From assembly GCA_027306915.1 (NCBI GenBank), contig DAHUYW010000003.1, positions 62,001-126,000 of the forward strand: a DNA stretch of 64,000 nucleotides. The letters run 5' to 3'. A program made the translations under genes and the position numbers. Below the pieces are notes generated by a model. The model saw only the letters and a program-made list of their open reading frames with translations. It was not told the DNA's origin and did not search any database. Origin of the DNA: Spirochaetales bacterium. GTDB lineage: Bacteria > Spirochaetota > Spirochaetia > DAHUYW01. How positions within the stretch are numbered: the first letter of the stretch is position 1; each line of letters opens with the position of its first letter. Of this stretch, positions 1 to 7,175 are shown one piece after another.

Positions 1-1
1 C

Positions 2-157
2 GGGAAGGATCACCGCACCTACGATCTTTCCCTTGCGATCCTGAACGAGGAGATTGAGCACGAGTCCTGGTTCTCCGAGTTTCTTGGAGAGGGGCCGTCC
101 GGGCACTTCATGCGCAGGGGCGAGACCTCTCCCTTTGTCGGCAAGTTTCTGAGATAG
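2..157 (+). CDS. Dps-like ferritin family protein, C-terminal end (partial)
   Basis: The window opens inside this gene; the last 51 residues and the TAG stop are visible. The stretch with EEIEHESWF followed by GPSGHF matches the C-terminal helix and tail of the archaeal/bacterial Dps-like (DPSL) ferritins, where the ExxH pair contributes to the di-iron centre. Such proteins store iron and consume peroxide in the cytoplasm. The gene sits directly upstream of a cytochrome b5-like gene, TerC and superoxide dismutase, which fits a metal and oxidative-stress role. The family call rests on a short tail only, so it is moderately secure. Confidence 0.7.
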   Translation, partial: GKDHRTYDLSLAILNEEIEHESWFSEFLGEGPSGHFMRRGETSPFVGKFLR

Positions 158-205
158 GGAGCACGGAAGGGGGAGCGGGCCGGAATAGCCGCTCCCTCAC
201 TTTTG

Positions 206-436
206 ATGAAAGCATTCACCATCCATGAGCTCTCTCGGTACACGGGAAGAAACGGGCTCCCGGCCTACGTCGCCTTCGAGGGCAGGGTGTACGACGTGTC
301 GCAGAGCTTTCTGTGGCAGGGAGGCCGCCATCAGGCGATGCATCACGCAGGCCGCGACCTGACGCCCGAGCTCAGCTCAGCTCCCCACGGAGACGATGTC
401 ATCCGGAGATTCCCGCAGGTCGGGGTATTGAAATGA
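206..436 (+). CDS. cytochrome b5-like heme-binding small protein
   Basis: This 76-residue protein has the compact bacterial/archaeal cytochrome b5-like fold: it begins with FTIHELSRYTG, has the YVAFEGRVYDVS strand, and carries two candidate axial histidines in GGRHQAMHHAGRDLT and in APHGDD. Such proteins are predicted to bind heme and to act as small cytoplasmic electron carriers or heme-binding factors. The start is ATG at 206 (a TTG lies just before it), preceded by a purine-rich GGAAGGGGGAG. It follows the ferritin gene by 48 bases and is probably co-transcribed with it. No membrane segment is visible, so it is likely soluble. Confidence 0.75.
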   Translation: MKAFTIHELSRYTGRNGLPAYVAFEGRVYDVSQSFLWQGGRHQAMHHAGRDLTPELSSAPHGDDVIRRFPQVGVLK

Positions 437-465
437 GTCGGAGAAACACGAAGCTATCCTGTCCA

Positions 466-494
466 TTGATCGCTTTCCTGCCGTCGGCTATGCT
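466..494 (+). promoter_or_regulatory. candidate sigma-70 promoter for terC
   Basis: TTGATC (466-471), a 17-base spacer, and TATGCT (489-494). The leader to the terC start would be about 60 bases, which looks too short for a yybP-ykoY manganese riboswitch, and I see no such structure. Confidence 0.45.
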
Positions 495-562
495 TCAGGT
501 CCGCACGATCGACTGGAGCTCCTCGCGCCTACGGTAGTTCATCTTGCCGAAGAGAGGGTTGA

Positions 563-1504
563 ATGATGCACGGGTTCCTGCTCTGGGGTGGCTTCATCGT
601 CTTCATTCTTGGGATGCTCGTGCTCGATCTCAAGGTGCTCCAGCGCGATCACCATGAGATCAAGATCCGCGAAGCGCTCCTTTGGACCTTTTTCTGGATT
701 GCGATCTCGCTCATCTTCAACCTCGGTATCTTCCTCTTCGCCGGCAGCGAAAAGGGGCTGGAGTTCCTCACCGGATATCTCATCGAGAAGTCCCTGAGCG
801 TCGACAACATCTTCGTCTTTGTTCTCATCTTCTCCTACTTCAAGGTCCCTTCACGATTCCAGCACAAGGTCCTCTTTTGGGGGATTCTAGGTGCCCTTGT
901 GATGAGGGCCGCCTTCATCTTTGCCGGGGTGGCGCTTCTCTCGCGCCTGCACTGGGTGATCTACATCTTCGGGGCGTTCCTGGTCTTCATCGGTGTGCGA
1001 ATGGCGATCGGGAAGGAAAAGGAGGTCCACCCCGAAAAGAATCCCGTCCTGGTGCTGCTCAAGCGCTTCCTTCCGATCGCCTCCGACGACGGCGACGATC
1101 GCTTCTTTCGAAGGGGCGGGGGGCGCCTCTTGGCTACCTCCCTCTTCGTCGTGCTCATCGTCATCGAGACCACGGACGTCGTATTCGCGGTCGACTCGAT
1201 CCCGGCGATACTCTCGATAACCCAGGATCCCTTCATAGTCTTCACCTCGAATGTCTTCGCGATTCTCGGCCTTCGTGCCCTCTACTTCGCGCTTGCAGGG
1301 ATCATGACGCTCTTCGGCTATCTCCACTATGGCCTGGCGGCGATCCTCGTATTCGTAGGCGCCAAGATGCTGGTCGCCGACTTCTTCGAGATCCCCGTCG
1401 CCGTTGCCCTGGGGGTGGTCGGCGGCGTCCTTGCCCTATCCATCGCCGCCTCGCTCGCGTTTCCGGCCTCGAACGGCAAGAGCGGGCAGGGCCAATCCAG
1501 CTAG
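563..1504 (+). CDS. TerC/Alx family integral membrane protein
   Basis: A 313-residue polytopic membrane protein of the TerC family with about nine hydrophobic segments. The family signature acidic residues in membrane segments are present: EKSLSVDNIFVF near residue 74 and ETTDVVFAVDSIPA near residue 195. TerC/Alx/MeeF proteins have been linked to manganese export and tellurite resistance. Start is ATG ATG at 563/566 after GAAGAGAGGG. A hydrophilic loop (residues about 150-185, KEKEVHPEKN) and a short Ser/Gly-rich tail are typical. Neighbouring SodA is of the Mn type, so a role in manganese homeostasis is plausible but inferred. Confidence 0.9.
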   Translation: MMHGFLLWGGFIVFILGMLVLDLKVLQRDHHEIKIREALLWTFFWIAISLIFNLGIFLFAGSEKGLEFLTGYLIEKSLSVDNIFVFVLIFSYFKVPSRFQHKVLFWGILGALVMRAAFIFAGVALLSRLHWVIYIFGAFLVFIGVRMAIGKEKEVHPEKNPVLVLLKRFLPIASDDGDDRFFRRGGGRLLATSLFVVLIVIETTDVVFAVDSIPAILSITQDPFIVFTSNVFAILGLRALYFALAGIMTLFGYLHYGLAAILVFVGAKMLVADFFEIPVAVALGVVGGVLALSIAASLAFPASNGKSGQGQSS

Positions 1505-1532
1505 GACACCAAGCGGCGGCAGTCCGCTCGCC

Positions 1533-1561
1533 TTGACGTTGCCCCTTCGAAAGATTATCTT
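1533..1561 (+). promoter_or_regulatory. candidate sigma-70 promoter for sodA
   Basis: TTGACG (1533-1538), 17-base spacer, TATCTT (1556-1561). The leader of about 45 bases is AT-rich compared with the surroundings. I see no convincing Fur or PerR box. Confidence 0.5.
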
Positions 1562-1611
1562 TTTACTACAGATTATGAAACCAATAGTTTAGAATGTAAA
1601 GGAGTCCTGCC

Positions 1612-2220
1612 ATGGCCCATGAAACCCCTGCGCTCCCCTACGCCTACAATGCGCTCGAGCCCTACATCGACGAACAGACAATGCATCTTCACCACGACAA
1701 GCACCATGTTGGCTACACGACCAATCTCAACAACGCAATAAAAGGAACCGAGTTTGAGTCTTGGGAGGTACGGAAGCTCCTCGAGAGCCTCGCCAAGGTC
1801 CCGGAGAACATCCGCACCACCGTCCGCAACAATGGCGGCGGTCACGTGAATCATGGTCTCTTTTGGGAGATCATGGGTCCCAACAAGGGCGGCGAGCCGA
1901 AGGGAGACCTGGCAGCTTCGATCAACTCCGCGTTTGGAAGCTTCGAGAAATTCAAGGAGAAGCTCACGCAGGCGGCGCAGACCCGCTTCGGGAGCGGCTG
2001 GGCGTGGCTGGTGGTAAAGAAGGACAAGAAGCTCGACGTCTACAGCACCGCGAACCAGGACAGTCCCTACATGGAGGGGGATACCCCGATCCTCGGGCTG
2101 GACGTCTGGGAGCACGCCTACTATCTGAAGTACCAAAACCGCCGGCCCGAATACGTCGCCGCCTTCTTCAATCTGATCGACTGGGACAAGGTCGCCGAGC
2201 ACTACGCCAAGGCGCGTTAG
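1612..2220 (+). CDS. sodA: superoxide dismutase, Mn type
   Basis: A 202-residue Fe/Mn superoxide dismutase that converts superoxide to oxygen and peroxide in the cytoplasm; there is no signal peptide. The four metal ligands are visible: His in MHLHHDKHH, His in HVNHGLFW, and Asp and His in LDVWEHAYY. Gly-rich NNGGGHVNH and Gln in TANQDSP (the outer-sphere Gln supplied from the C-terminal domain) are the Mn-SOD pattern rather than Fe-SOD, so Mn or cambialistic use is inferred. ATG at 1612 follows a good AAAGGAG. A strong terminator follows at 2296. Confidence 0.95.
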   Translation: MAHETPALPYAYNALEPYIDEQTMHLHHDKHHVGYTTNLNNAIKGTEFESWEVRKLLESLAKVPENIRTTVRNNGGGHVNHGLFWEIMGPNKGGEPKGDLAASINSAFGSFEKFKEKLTQAAQTRFGSGWAWLVVKKDKKLDVYSTANQDSPYMEGDTPILGLDVWEHAYYLKYQNRRPEYVAAFFNLIDWDKVAEHYAKAR

Positions 2221-2295
2221 GGCTCCCACCGGCGCTCTTCCCAGCGAGAGCGCACGCGGAAGCGATTCCGCTCATCAATGTGTCCGTTCTTTGCA

Positions 2296-2331
2296 GGCGC
2301 CGCCCAGTTCACCCTCGGGCGGCGCCTTTTT
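2296..2331 (+). terminator. rho-independent terminator after sodA
   Basis: A perfect 10-bp stem (2296-2305 with 2317-2326, GGCGCCGCCC paired to GGGCGGCGCC), an 11-base loop and a run of five T. The end of convergent uppP overlaps the T-run. Confidence 0.9.
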
Positions 2332-3250
2332 ATCCCAGGACGCCGGTCCCCGCAAGCACGTACAGGAGAGCCGAGAGCGCGAGACAGTAGATGCCGAAGA
2401 AACCCCACCTTCCCTTCTCCAACCAGGCCGACAGCCAGCGAATAGCGGCAAGGCCCGCGCCGAAGCTGAATACCATCCCGAGGAGCCCGGCAAGAACAGC
2501 GTAGCGTGCCGAGCCCATCGAAGAATCGGGATGGATGTGGCGTAGCTGCAGCGCCTCCCACGCCACTAGCGGGAGCGTCAGAATGACGGCAAGCGAGAAG
2601 CTGAACACCTCGGCGTGACGCCGCTTGATGCCCGCCAGCACCCCCGTTGAAATAGTCGAACCCGACCGCGAAAAGCCGCGGAACGGCAGCGCCACTCCCT
2701 GGATGGCGCCAATGAGGAGCGAGGTCCCGATCTTCATGCGGCTGGTGGCCACGGCGGTCTCTGAGGCGCCGGCGGCTCCCGGCTGCGCTCCCCCCGCGCC
2801 CGCTTCCTCCGTCGCGGCGCCCTTCGTGAAGCCCGCGATAACGGTAAGGATGCCTGCAGCCGCGAGCCCCGAAGCGATGATCCAGACATTCCCGAACAGA
2901 TCCTCGACTCGCGCATTCGGAATACCTCGGAGAAAGACCTTCGGAATCACAATAAGGGCGATGAGCCCGATCACACCGGTCACGATCGTCGCATAGATGA
3001 CGGTCTTCACGAAGTTCCCGCGCTCGGGATTATCTCGCGAAAGGAGCCTGGCCCAGCTCCGCCAGAAGTAGACGAGCACCGCGAACATGGTTCCGGTGTG
3101 AAGCATGATGAGGAGAAAGGTCATCTGGTACGATGTCGGGTTCAGCCCGAAGATCAATTCCACGAGGATGACGTGGGCCGAGCTCGATATCGGAAGCAGC
3201 TCAGCGGCGCCCTGGACGATGGCTAGGATGACGATCACCAGTATGTTCAT
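2330..3250 (-). CDS. uppP: undecaprenyl-diphosphatase UppP/BacA
   Basis: A 306-residue polytopic membrane enzyme that dephosphorylates undecaprenyl diphosphate to recycle the peptidoglycan lipid carrier; overproduction in other bacteria gives bacitracin resistance. Family motifs: the N-terminal QGAAELLPISSSAH (the usual GxTEFLPISSxxH) and FRGFSRSGST (usual PGxSRSG, here with Arg-Gly in front). A hydrophilic Ala/Gly-rich linker near residues 155-180 is longer than usual. I place the start at ATG 3250 because a TTGACA/17/GATGAT promoter ends only 7 bases upstream; an in-frame ATG at 3262 lies within that -10. It converges on sodA. Confidence 0.9.
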   Translation of the reverse strand: MNILVIVILAIVQGAAELLPISSSAHVILVELIFGLNPTSYQMTFLLIMLHTGTMFAVLVYFWRSWARLLSRDNPERGNFVKTVIYATIVTGVIGLIALIVIPKVFLRGIPNARVEDLFGNVWIIASGLAAAGILTVIAGFTKGAATEEAGAGGAQPGAAGASETAVATSRMKIGTSLLIGAIQGVALPFRGFSRSGSTISTGVLAGIKRRHAEVFSFSLAVILTLPLVAWEALQLRHIHPDSSMGSARYAVLAGLLGMVFSFGAGLAAIRWLSAWLEKGRWGFFGIYCLALSALLYVLAGTGVLG

Positions 3251-3257
3251 GGCGCAG

Positions 3258-3286
3258 ATCATCATGGAGCGACCGCGCCGTGTCAA
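3258..3286 (-). promoter_or_regulatory. promoter for uppP, apparently giving a leaderless mRNA
   Basis: On the minus strand: TTGACA (3286-3281), a 17-base spacer, GATGAT (3263-3258), then 7 bases to the ATG at 3250. No Shine-Dalgarno sequence precedes that ATG. Confidence 0.55.
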
Positions 3287-3417
3287 GCGGCACTCCGCAG
3301 GGTAATCGGACCGAAGCACCCCGTGCGCAGCCTCCGGCGCAGCCATAGCCGCGGCTTGCGCCAGCCTCATTTGAAGGTGTAGGATCGTCAGGTAACATTA
3401 CTACCTTGGTGGGAATC

Positions 3418-4209
3418 ATGATCGCTCATTTCGGCGCAGTGTTCGTCGCTTCCTTTCTGGCCTCCACGGTGGAATTCGTAGAGGCCTTCACCATCGTGCT
3501 CGTCATCGGCGTGACCATCAATTGGCGCAGCTCCCTCGCCGGGACGGCCCTCGCCGTGGTCGCGCTCGCGGCTATCGTGGGTATTCTGGGAACGGCCCTC
3601 ATTCGCTATGTGCCGCTCGAAACACTCCGTCTCATCGTCGGCCTGCTGCTCGTCCTCTTCGGGCTCAAGTGGCTCAAGAAAGCGATCATGCGCTACGCCG
3701 GGCTCAAGGCGGTGCACGACGAGGAGGCCATCTACGAAGAGAGGCTCGCCGAGCTTCGCTCGCGCGGAGTGACTCCCGGTAAACGCCTCGATCCCTTCGG
3801 GGTGGTGACCTCCTTCAAGAGCGTGCTGCTCGAGGGGTTGGAGGTTGCCTTCATCGTCATCACCTTCGGGATCCAGGTCGGAAGCTACGCGGGGATGACC
3901 GGGATGACGGTAGCCACGCTCGGTGCCGCGCTCGCCCTTCTCGTCGTCGTGGGAGCGGGAACCCTGGTCCGCGCGCCGCTGCAGAGGGTTCCCGAGAATA
4001 CCTTGAAGTTTGTCGTCGGCATCATGCTCGCCTCGTTCGGGACCTTTTGGGGAGGCGAGGGGGCCGGCCTCACGTGGTGGGGCGAGGACCTCTTTCTCCT
4101 CGCGCTTGTGGCCTTCTACCTTGGCGCCTCCGGCCTGCTGATTCTCCTGCTGCGAGCCGGAGTGAGGCGAGCGGGGGCAGACCGCTCGCCCAAGCCCGCG
4201 ATCGAGTAG
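3418..4209 (+). CDS. polytopic membrane protein with two internal ExxEA/EGLE repeats (COG4280-like)
   Basis: A 263-residue membrane protein of unknown function. It contains two related halves: ASTVEFVEAFTIVLVIG at the N-terminus and VLLEGLEVAFIVITFG around residue 145, separated by a charged cytoplasmic loop (HDEEAIYEERLAELRSRG). The glutamate-rich EGLE pattern resembles the REGLE motifs of FTR1-type iron permeases, suggesting a duplicated metal-carrier fold; this is inference. The likely start is ATG 3418 behind GGTGGG, although TTG 3406 and GTG 3409 are in frame. A small two-helix membrane protein follows 9 bases later and may be its partner. Confidence 0.65.
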   Translation: MIAHFGAVFVASFLASTVEFVEAFTIVLVIGVTINWRSSLAGTALAVVALAAIVGILGTALIRYVPLETLRLIVGLLLVLFGLKWLKKAIMRYAGLKAVHDEEAIYEERLAELRSRGVTPGKRLDPFGVVTSFKSVLLEGLEVAFIVITFGIQVGSYAGMTGMTVATLGAALALLVVVGAGTLVRAPLQRVPENTLKFVVGIMLASFGTFWGGEGAGLTWWGEDLFLLALVAFYLGASGLLILLLRAGVRRAGADRSPKPAIE

Positions 4210-4218
4210 GGGAAGGCA

Positions 4219-4428
4219 ATGAATCGAATAGCTCGAGTGCTTTTGGCAGTCTACGACTTCTTCGCCGGAGATGCGATCCTTCTGGGGGGAGCGGTCGTCG
4301 CCTTCGCCGCTGCCTTCCTCCTCTCACGGGTGGCGACCAATCTCCTCGCGGTAGTCGCATTTGTCGTCCTGATCATTGCAGCCTTGATAACGACCCTGCT
4401 GCGCGAGGCGCGCGGACGATCGAAATGA
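4219..4428 (+). CDS. small two-helix membrane protein
   Basis: A 69-residue protein with two hydrophobic segments (residues about 19-37 and 42-60) and a basic C-terminal tail (REARGRSK). It starts at ATG 4219 after GGGGAAGGC, 9 bases downstream of the COG4280-like gene, so the two are translated from one message. I recognise no family. A small accessory subunit of the preceding carrier is the obvious guess from position alone. Confidence 0.65.
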   Translation: MNRIARVLLAVYDFFAGDAILLGGAVVAFAAAFLLSRVATNLLAVVAFVVLIIAALITTLLREARGRSK

Positions 4429-4458
4429 GCTGACCGCTCCCAGCCCCTTCGAACCGGG

Positions 4459-4881
4459 CTACCTCGGCTTTGCGGGCTTCCCTCTCTTGCCGAGTACCCT
4501 GACTGCCGATCGATCGTCGGAAGTCATGAGCACGCATACCGCGGACTTCCCGGAGAAGGCGCTCCCCCACACGCTCCTGATGTTGACCCCGGCCTCGGCA
4601 AGCTTCCGCGCCGCCTCGGCGAGCTTCCCCGCTTTGTTGGGCAGCTCGAGGCTGAGGGCCTCCTGCTCCCGAATCTCCGCTCCCAGCGCCGCAAGGGCTC
4701 TCTTGGCTTTCGTGTTGTTCTCCGTCACGAGCAGGAACTCCGCACTGTCCCCGCTCTCCCGCGCGCTTAGAGCCTCGATGCTCACGTTTGCCCGTGCGAT
4801 CGGCTCGCAAACCGCCGCCAGCTGCCCGACCTTGTTTGGGAGCACAAAGCTCAACTGTTTTACCTTCTTCACCTCCGCCAT
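4459..4881 (-). CDS. tandem ACT domain protein
   Basis: A 140-residue protein made of two ACT domains: residues about 6-70 (QLSFVLPNKVGQLAAVCEPI) and 75-130 (LSLELPNKAGKLAEAARKL). ACT domains bind amino acids or other small ligands and usually regulate metabolic enzymes; stand-alone ACT pairs like this are common and mostly uncharacterised. It is cytoplasmic. ATG 4881 has AGGAGG eight bases upstream, and a small hairpin (4897-4913) lies just in front of that ribosome binding site. It is transcribed divergently from arsR and is probably unrelated to it. Confidence 0.85.
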   Translation of the reverse strand: MAEVKKVKQLSFVLPNKVGQLAAVCEPIARANVSIEALSARESGDSAEFLLVTENNTKAKRALAALGAEIREQEALSLELPNKAGKLAEAARKLAEAGVNIRSVWGSAFSGKSAVCVLMTSDDRSAVRVLGKRGKPAKPR

Positions 4882-4896
4882 CCTTCCATCCTCCTA

Positions 4897-4913
4897 GCGT
4901 GGAATCTCCACGC
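4897..4913 (-). other. 5' leader hairpin of the ACT-domain gene
   Basis: A perfect 6-bp stem (GCGTGG/CCACGC) with a 5-base loop, three bases upstream of the AGGAGG of the ACT gene. It could influence translation or mRNA stability; nothing more can be said. Confidence 0.4.
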
Positions 4914-5018
4914 TGCATGACCGGCCTATTCTCCCCTAACGATAGTCTAACATGTCCTTCGGAACGCGAGGCAGGAGAAGAATCGCCTCCGAGGGCTTGA
5001 TTCTCACCGGGTATGAGT

Positions 5019-5036
5019 ACCCTGGACGGCCAGGGT
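5019..5036. repeat. 7-bp inverted repeat upstream of arsR
   Basis: ACCCTGG, ACGG loop, CCAGGGT. It lies 8 bases before the -10-like TATATT of arsR, so it may be a second regulatory site; it has no T-run to suggest a terminator. Confidence 0.4.
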
Positions 5037-5044
5037 GCTTGCAT

Positions 5045-5064
5045 ATATTCACCTACATGAATAT
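5045..5064. promoter_or_regulatory. ArsR-type operator of the arsenic operon
   Basis: Perfect palindrome ATATTCA, 6-base spacer, TGAATAT. This is the ATTCA-N6-TGAAT pattern bound by ArsR/SmtB repressors. It overlaps a -10-like TATATT (5044-5049) and lies 23 bases before the arsR start at 5088, as expected for autorepression. Confidence 0.75.
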
Positions 5065-5087
5065 GCTTCCCTGCAGTGGAGAACGGG

Positions 5088-5522
5088 ATGGCGACAGGGA
5101 CACGTACGGCGGCCGCTCATGCGAGTGATTTCGTCGCAATCTTCAAGGCGCTTTCGGATCCTACGCGCTTGCGGATCGCAAGCCTTCTTACCCAGGGCGA
5201 CCTCTGCGTCGGCGAGCTCGAGTACCTCCTCGGGGTGTCGCAAACCAACGTTTCCCGCCATCTCGACCGGCTGCGCCGCGCCGGACTCGTCACCTCTCGC
5301 AAGCAGGCGCAGTGGGTCTACTGCGGCCTCCCCGCCGATCTCGGGCTTCGGCATCCCGCGGTGGCGGACCTCATACGCCGGGAGATGAGCGGTATCGCCG
5401 AATGCGCCGCAGACGCCCGCGCCCTGCGCCGCTATCGCGAGAGCGGGATGACCTGCGACGAGCTGCCGAATTGCCGGCGAAGCCGTACCCGGCGCGGGGA
5501 AGCCGGAAGCAAAATCTCGTAG
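5088..5522 (+). CDS. arsR: ArsR family arsenic-responsive repressor
   Basis: A 144-residue winged-helix repressor: IFKALSDPTRLRIA, recognition helix SQTNVSRHLDRLRRAGLV, and beta-wing QAQWVYCGL. The usual paired cysteines of the E. coli-type ArsR (ELCVCD) are reduced to one (LCVGE, Cys40). Instead the C-terminal helix region holds Cys106, Cys123 and Cys129 (ECA, TCDELPNC), as in ArsR proteins that sense As(III) through C-terminal cysteines. Start ATG 5088 has GGAG six bases upstream; GTG 5076 is an alternative. It heads arsR-arsC-acr3 behind a palindromic operator. Confidence 0.9.
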   Translation: MATGTRTAAAHASDFVAIFKALSDPTRLRIASLLTQGDLCVGELEYLLGVSQTNVSRHLDRLRRAGLVTSRKQAQWVYCGLPADLGLRHPAVADLIRREMSGIAECAADARALRRYRESGMTCDELPNCRRSRTRRGEAGSKIS

Positions 5523-5557
5523 CATCCGCAGCTGCGCTCTGAAGGAGGACCGGGCCG

Positions 5558-6007
5558 ATGGGAAAAAAAGTGAGGGTGCTCGCGATCTGCGTTCACAACA
5601 GCGCGCGCAGCCAAATGGTGGAAGAGTATCTTAAGGCATACGGCGGCGATCTCTTCGAGGCGGAGAGCGCCGGGCTGGAGCCGGGCGAGATCAATCCCGT
5701 GGCCGCCGCCCTCCTCGCGGAGGACGGGATCGACATCGCGTCGAAAAAGACCAGGAGCGTGTTTGACCTGCACAAGGCGGGCAAGAAGTACGACTACGTC
5801 ATCGCAGTGTGCTCGCCGGACGCCTATGAGCGCTGCCCGGTCTTCCCGGCGGAAAAGAAGCGCCTTCACTGGCCCTTCCCCGACCCCTCCGCCGCGACGG
5901 GAAGCTTCGAAGAGCGCCTCGCGACGGTGCGCCCCATTCGCGACGGGATTCGGGACCACGTTCGCTCGTTCGTCGCCCGTTATCGGGAGACCGGGACCGT
6001 GGAATAG
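5558..6007 (+). CDS. arsC: arsenate reductase, low-molecular-weight phosphatase type
   Basis: A 149-residue cytoplasmic enzyme of the thioredoxin-coupled ArsC class that reduces arsenate to arsenite. The catalytic P-loop Cx5R is CVHNSAR near residues 11-17, and the pair of resolving cysteines is in [11 protein letters not shown] near residues 84-93. WPFPDPS follows, containing the general acid Asp. ATG 5558 follows GAAGGAGG. It lies 35 bases after arsR and 21 before the Acr3 exporter, a standard reduce-and-export operon. Confidence 0.93.
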   Translation: MGKKVRVLAICVHNSARSQMVEEYLKAYGGDLFEAESAGLEPGEINPVAAALLAEDGIDIASKKTRSVFDLHKAGKKYDYVIAVCSPDAYERCPVFPAEKKRLHWPFPDPSAATGSFEERLATVRPIRDGIRDHVRSFVARYRETGTVE

Positions 6008-6028
6008 GAAGGAAAAGGAGAAATCACT

Positions 6029-7111
6029 ATGACCGCACGCGTTGGGAAGAGCCTCCCCTTCTTTGACCGCTACCTCACGCTGTGGATCTTTCTCGCGATG
6101 CTCGCGGGGGTGGGCGTCGGCTACGTGGCGCCGTCGGTAGCCGGATTCTGGAACCGCTTCAGCGTTGGAACGACGAACATCCCCATCGCAGTGGGTCTCA
6201 TCCTCATGATGTATCCGCCGCTTGCGAAGGTGCGCTACGGGAAGCTTCCGAAGGTCTTCGGAAACCTTAAGCTCCTCGGACTCTCGCTCGTGCAAAACTG
6301 GATAATCGGACCGCTCGTGATGTTCCTGCTTGCCATCCTGTTTCTGAGGGACAGGCCTGAGATGATGGTCGGCGTCATCATGGTGGGTCTTGCGCGCTGC
6401 ATCGCCATGGTGCTGGTGTGGAACGATCTCGCGAAGGGCGATTCGGATCTTGCAGCGGGACTGGTCGCCTTCAACGCGATCTTCCAGGTCCTGCTCTATT
6501 CGGTCTACGCCTACTTCTTCATCACGGTGTTGCCTCCCCTCTTCGGGTTGAGCGGAGTCATCGTGAAGGTTTCGATCGGCCAGATCGCGGTTACGGTCCT
6601 GACCTATCTGGGAATACCCTTCGCCGCAGGGGCGCTTACGCAGCTCGGGCTCACGGCGCTGAAAGGCGAGGAGTGGTACCGCAAGCGCTTTCTTCCCCGG
6701 ATCTCGTGGCTGACCCCGATCGCCCTTCTGTTCACGATCTTTGTGATGTTCTCGCTGAAGGGCAAGTCCATTGTTCAGCTGCCCCTGGACGTGCTCCGCG
6801 TCGCCCTTCCCTTTGTGGTCTACTTCGCCATCATGTTCTTCGCCACCTTCTTCGTGGCAAAGCGCGTCGGAACCCCCTACGCGAAGAGCGCAACGGTCGC
6901 CTTCACTGCCGGGAGTAACGATTTCGAGCTGGCCGTCGCCGTGGCCGTCGCGGTTTTTGGAATCAACTCGGGGGCGGCCTTCGCTACCGTCATCGGGCCG
7001 CTCGTCGAGGTACCGGTCTTGATCGGGCTGGTGAATGTCGCCCTGTTCTTCGGGCGGAGGTTCTTCCCGGCGGCGACGCAGGAGGCTCCGACCCGGCCGC
7101 CAATCGGCTGA
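6029..7111 (+). CDS. acr3: ACR3 family arsenite efflux transporter
   Basis: A 360-residue, ten-segment membrane carrier of the ACR3 class that exports arsenite driven by the proton-motive force. The family signature with its essential Cys is visible: [19 protein letters not shown] near residues 118-136. [19 protein letters not shown] near residue 290 is the second conserved segment. ATG 6029 follows AAAGGAGAAA. It is the last gene of the arsenic operon, and the converging yitJ ends 64 bases downstream. Confidence 0.95.
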   Translation: MTARVGKSLPFFDRYLTLWIFLAMLAGVGVGYVAPSVAGFWNRFSVGTTNIPIAVGLILMMYPPLAKVRYGKLPKVFGNLKLLGLSLVQNWIIGPLVMFLLAILFLRDRPEMMVGVIMVGLARCIAMVLVWNDLAKGDSDLAAGLVAFNAIFQVLLYSVYAYFFITVLPPLFGLSGVIVKVSIGQIAVTVLTYLGIPFAAGALTQLGLTALKGEEWYRKRFLPRISWLTPIALLFTIFVMFSLKGKSIVQLPLDVLRVALPFVVYFAIMFFATFFVAKRVGTPYAKSATVAFTAGSNDFELAVAVAVAVFGINSGAAFATVIGPLVEVPVLIGLVNVALFFGRRFFPAATQEAPTRPPIG

Positions 7112-7175
7112 GCCGCGAGCGCGCATCTTGAGCGGTGCGCCTAACCCGCTGCTTCATGCTCGGCGGCCGGCCCCC

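Noticed and set aside
437..562. Possible manganese (yybP-ykoY) riboswitch before terC
   Set aside because: Leader after the predicted promoter is only about 60 bases and lacks the conserved loops of that riboswitch.
5432..7126. 564-residue open frame on the minus strand across the arsenic operon
   Set aside because: Low-complexity Arg/Asp/Glu-rich translation opposite arsC and acr3, which are clearly real; a shadow of their codon usage.
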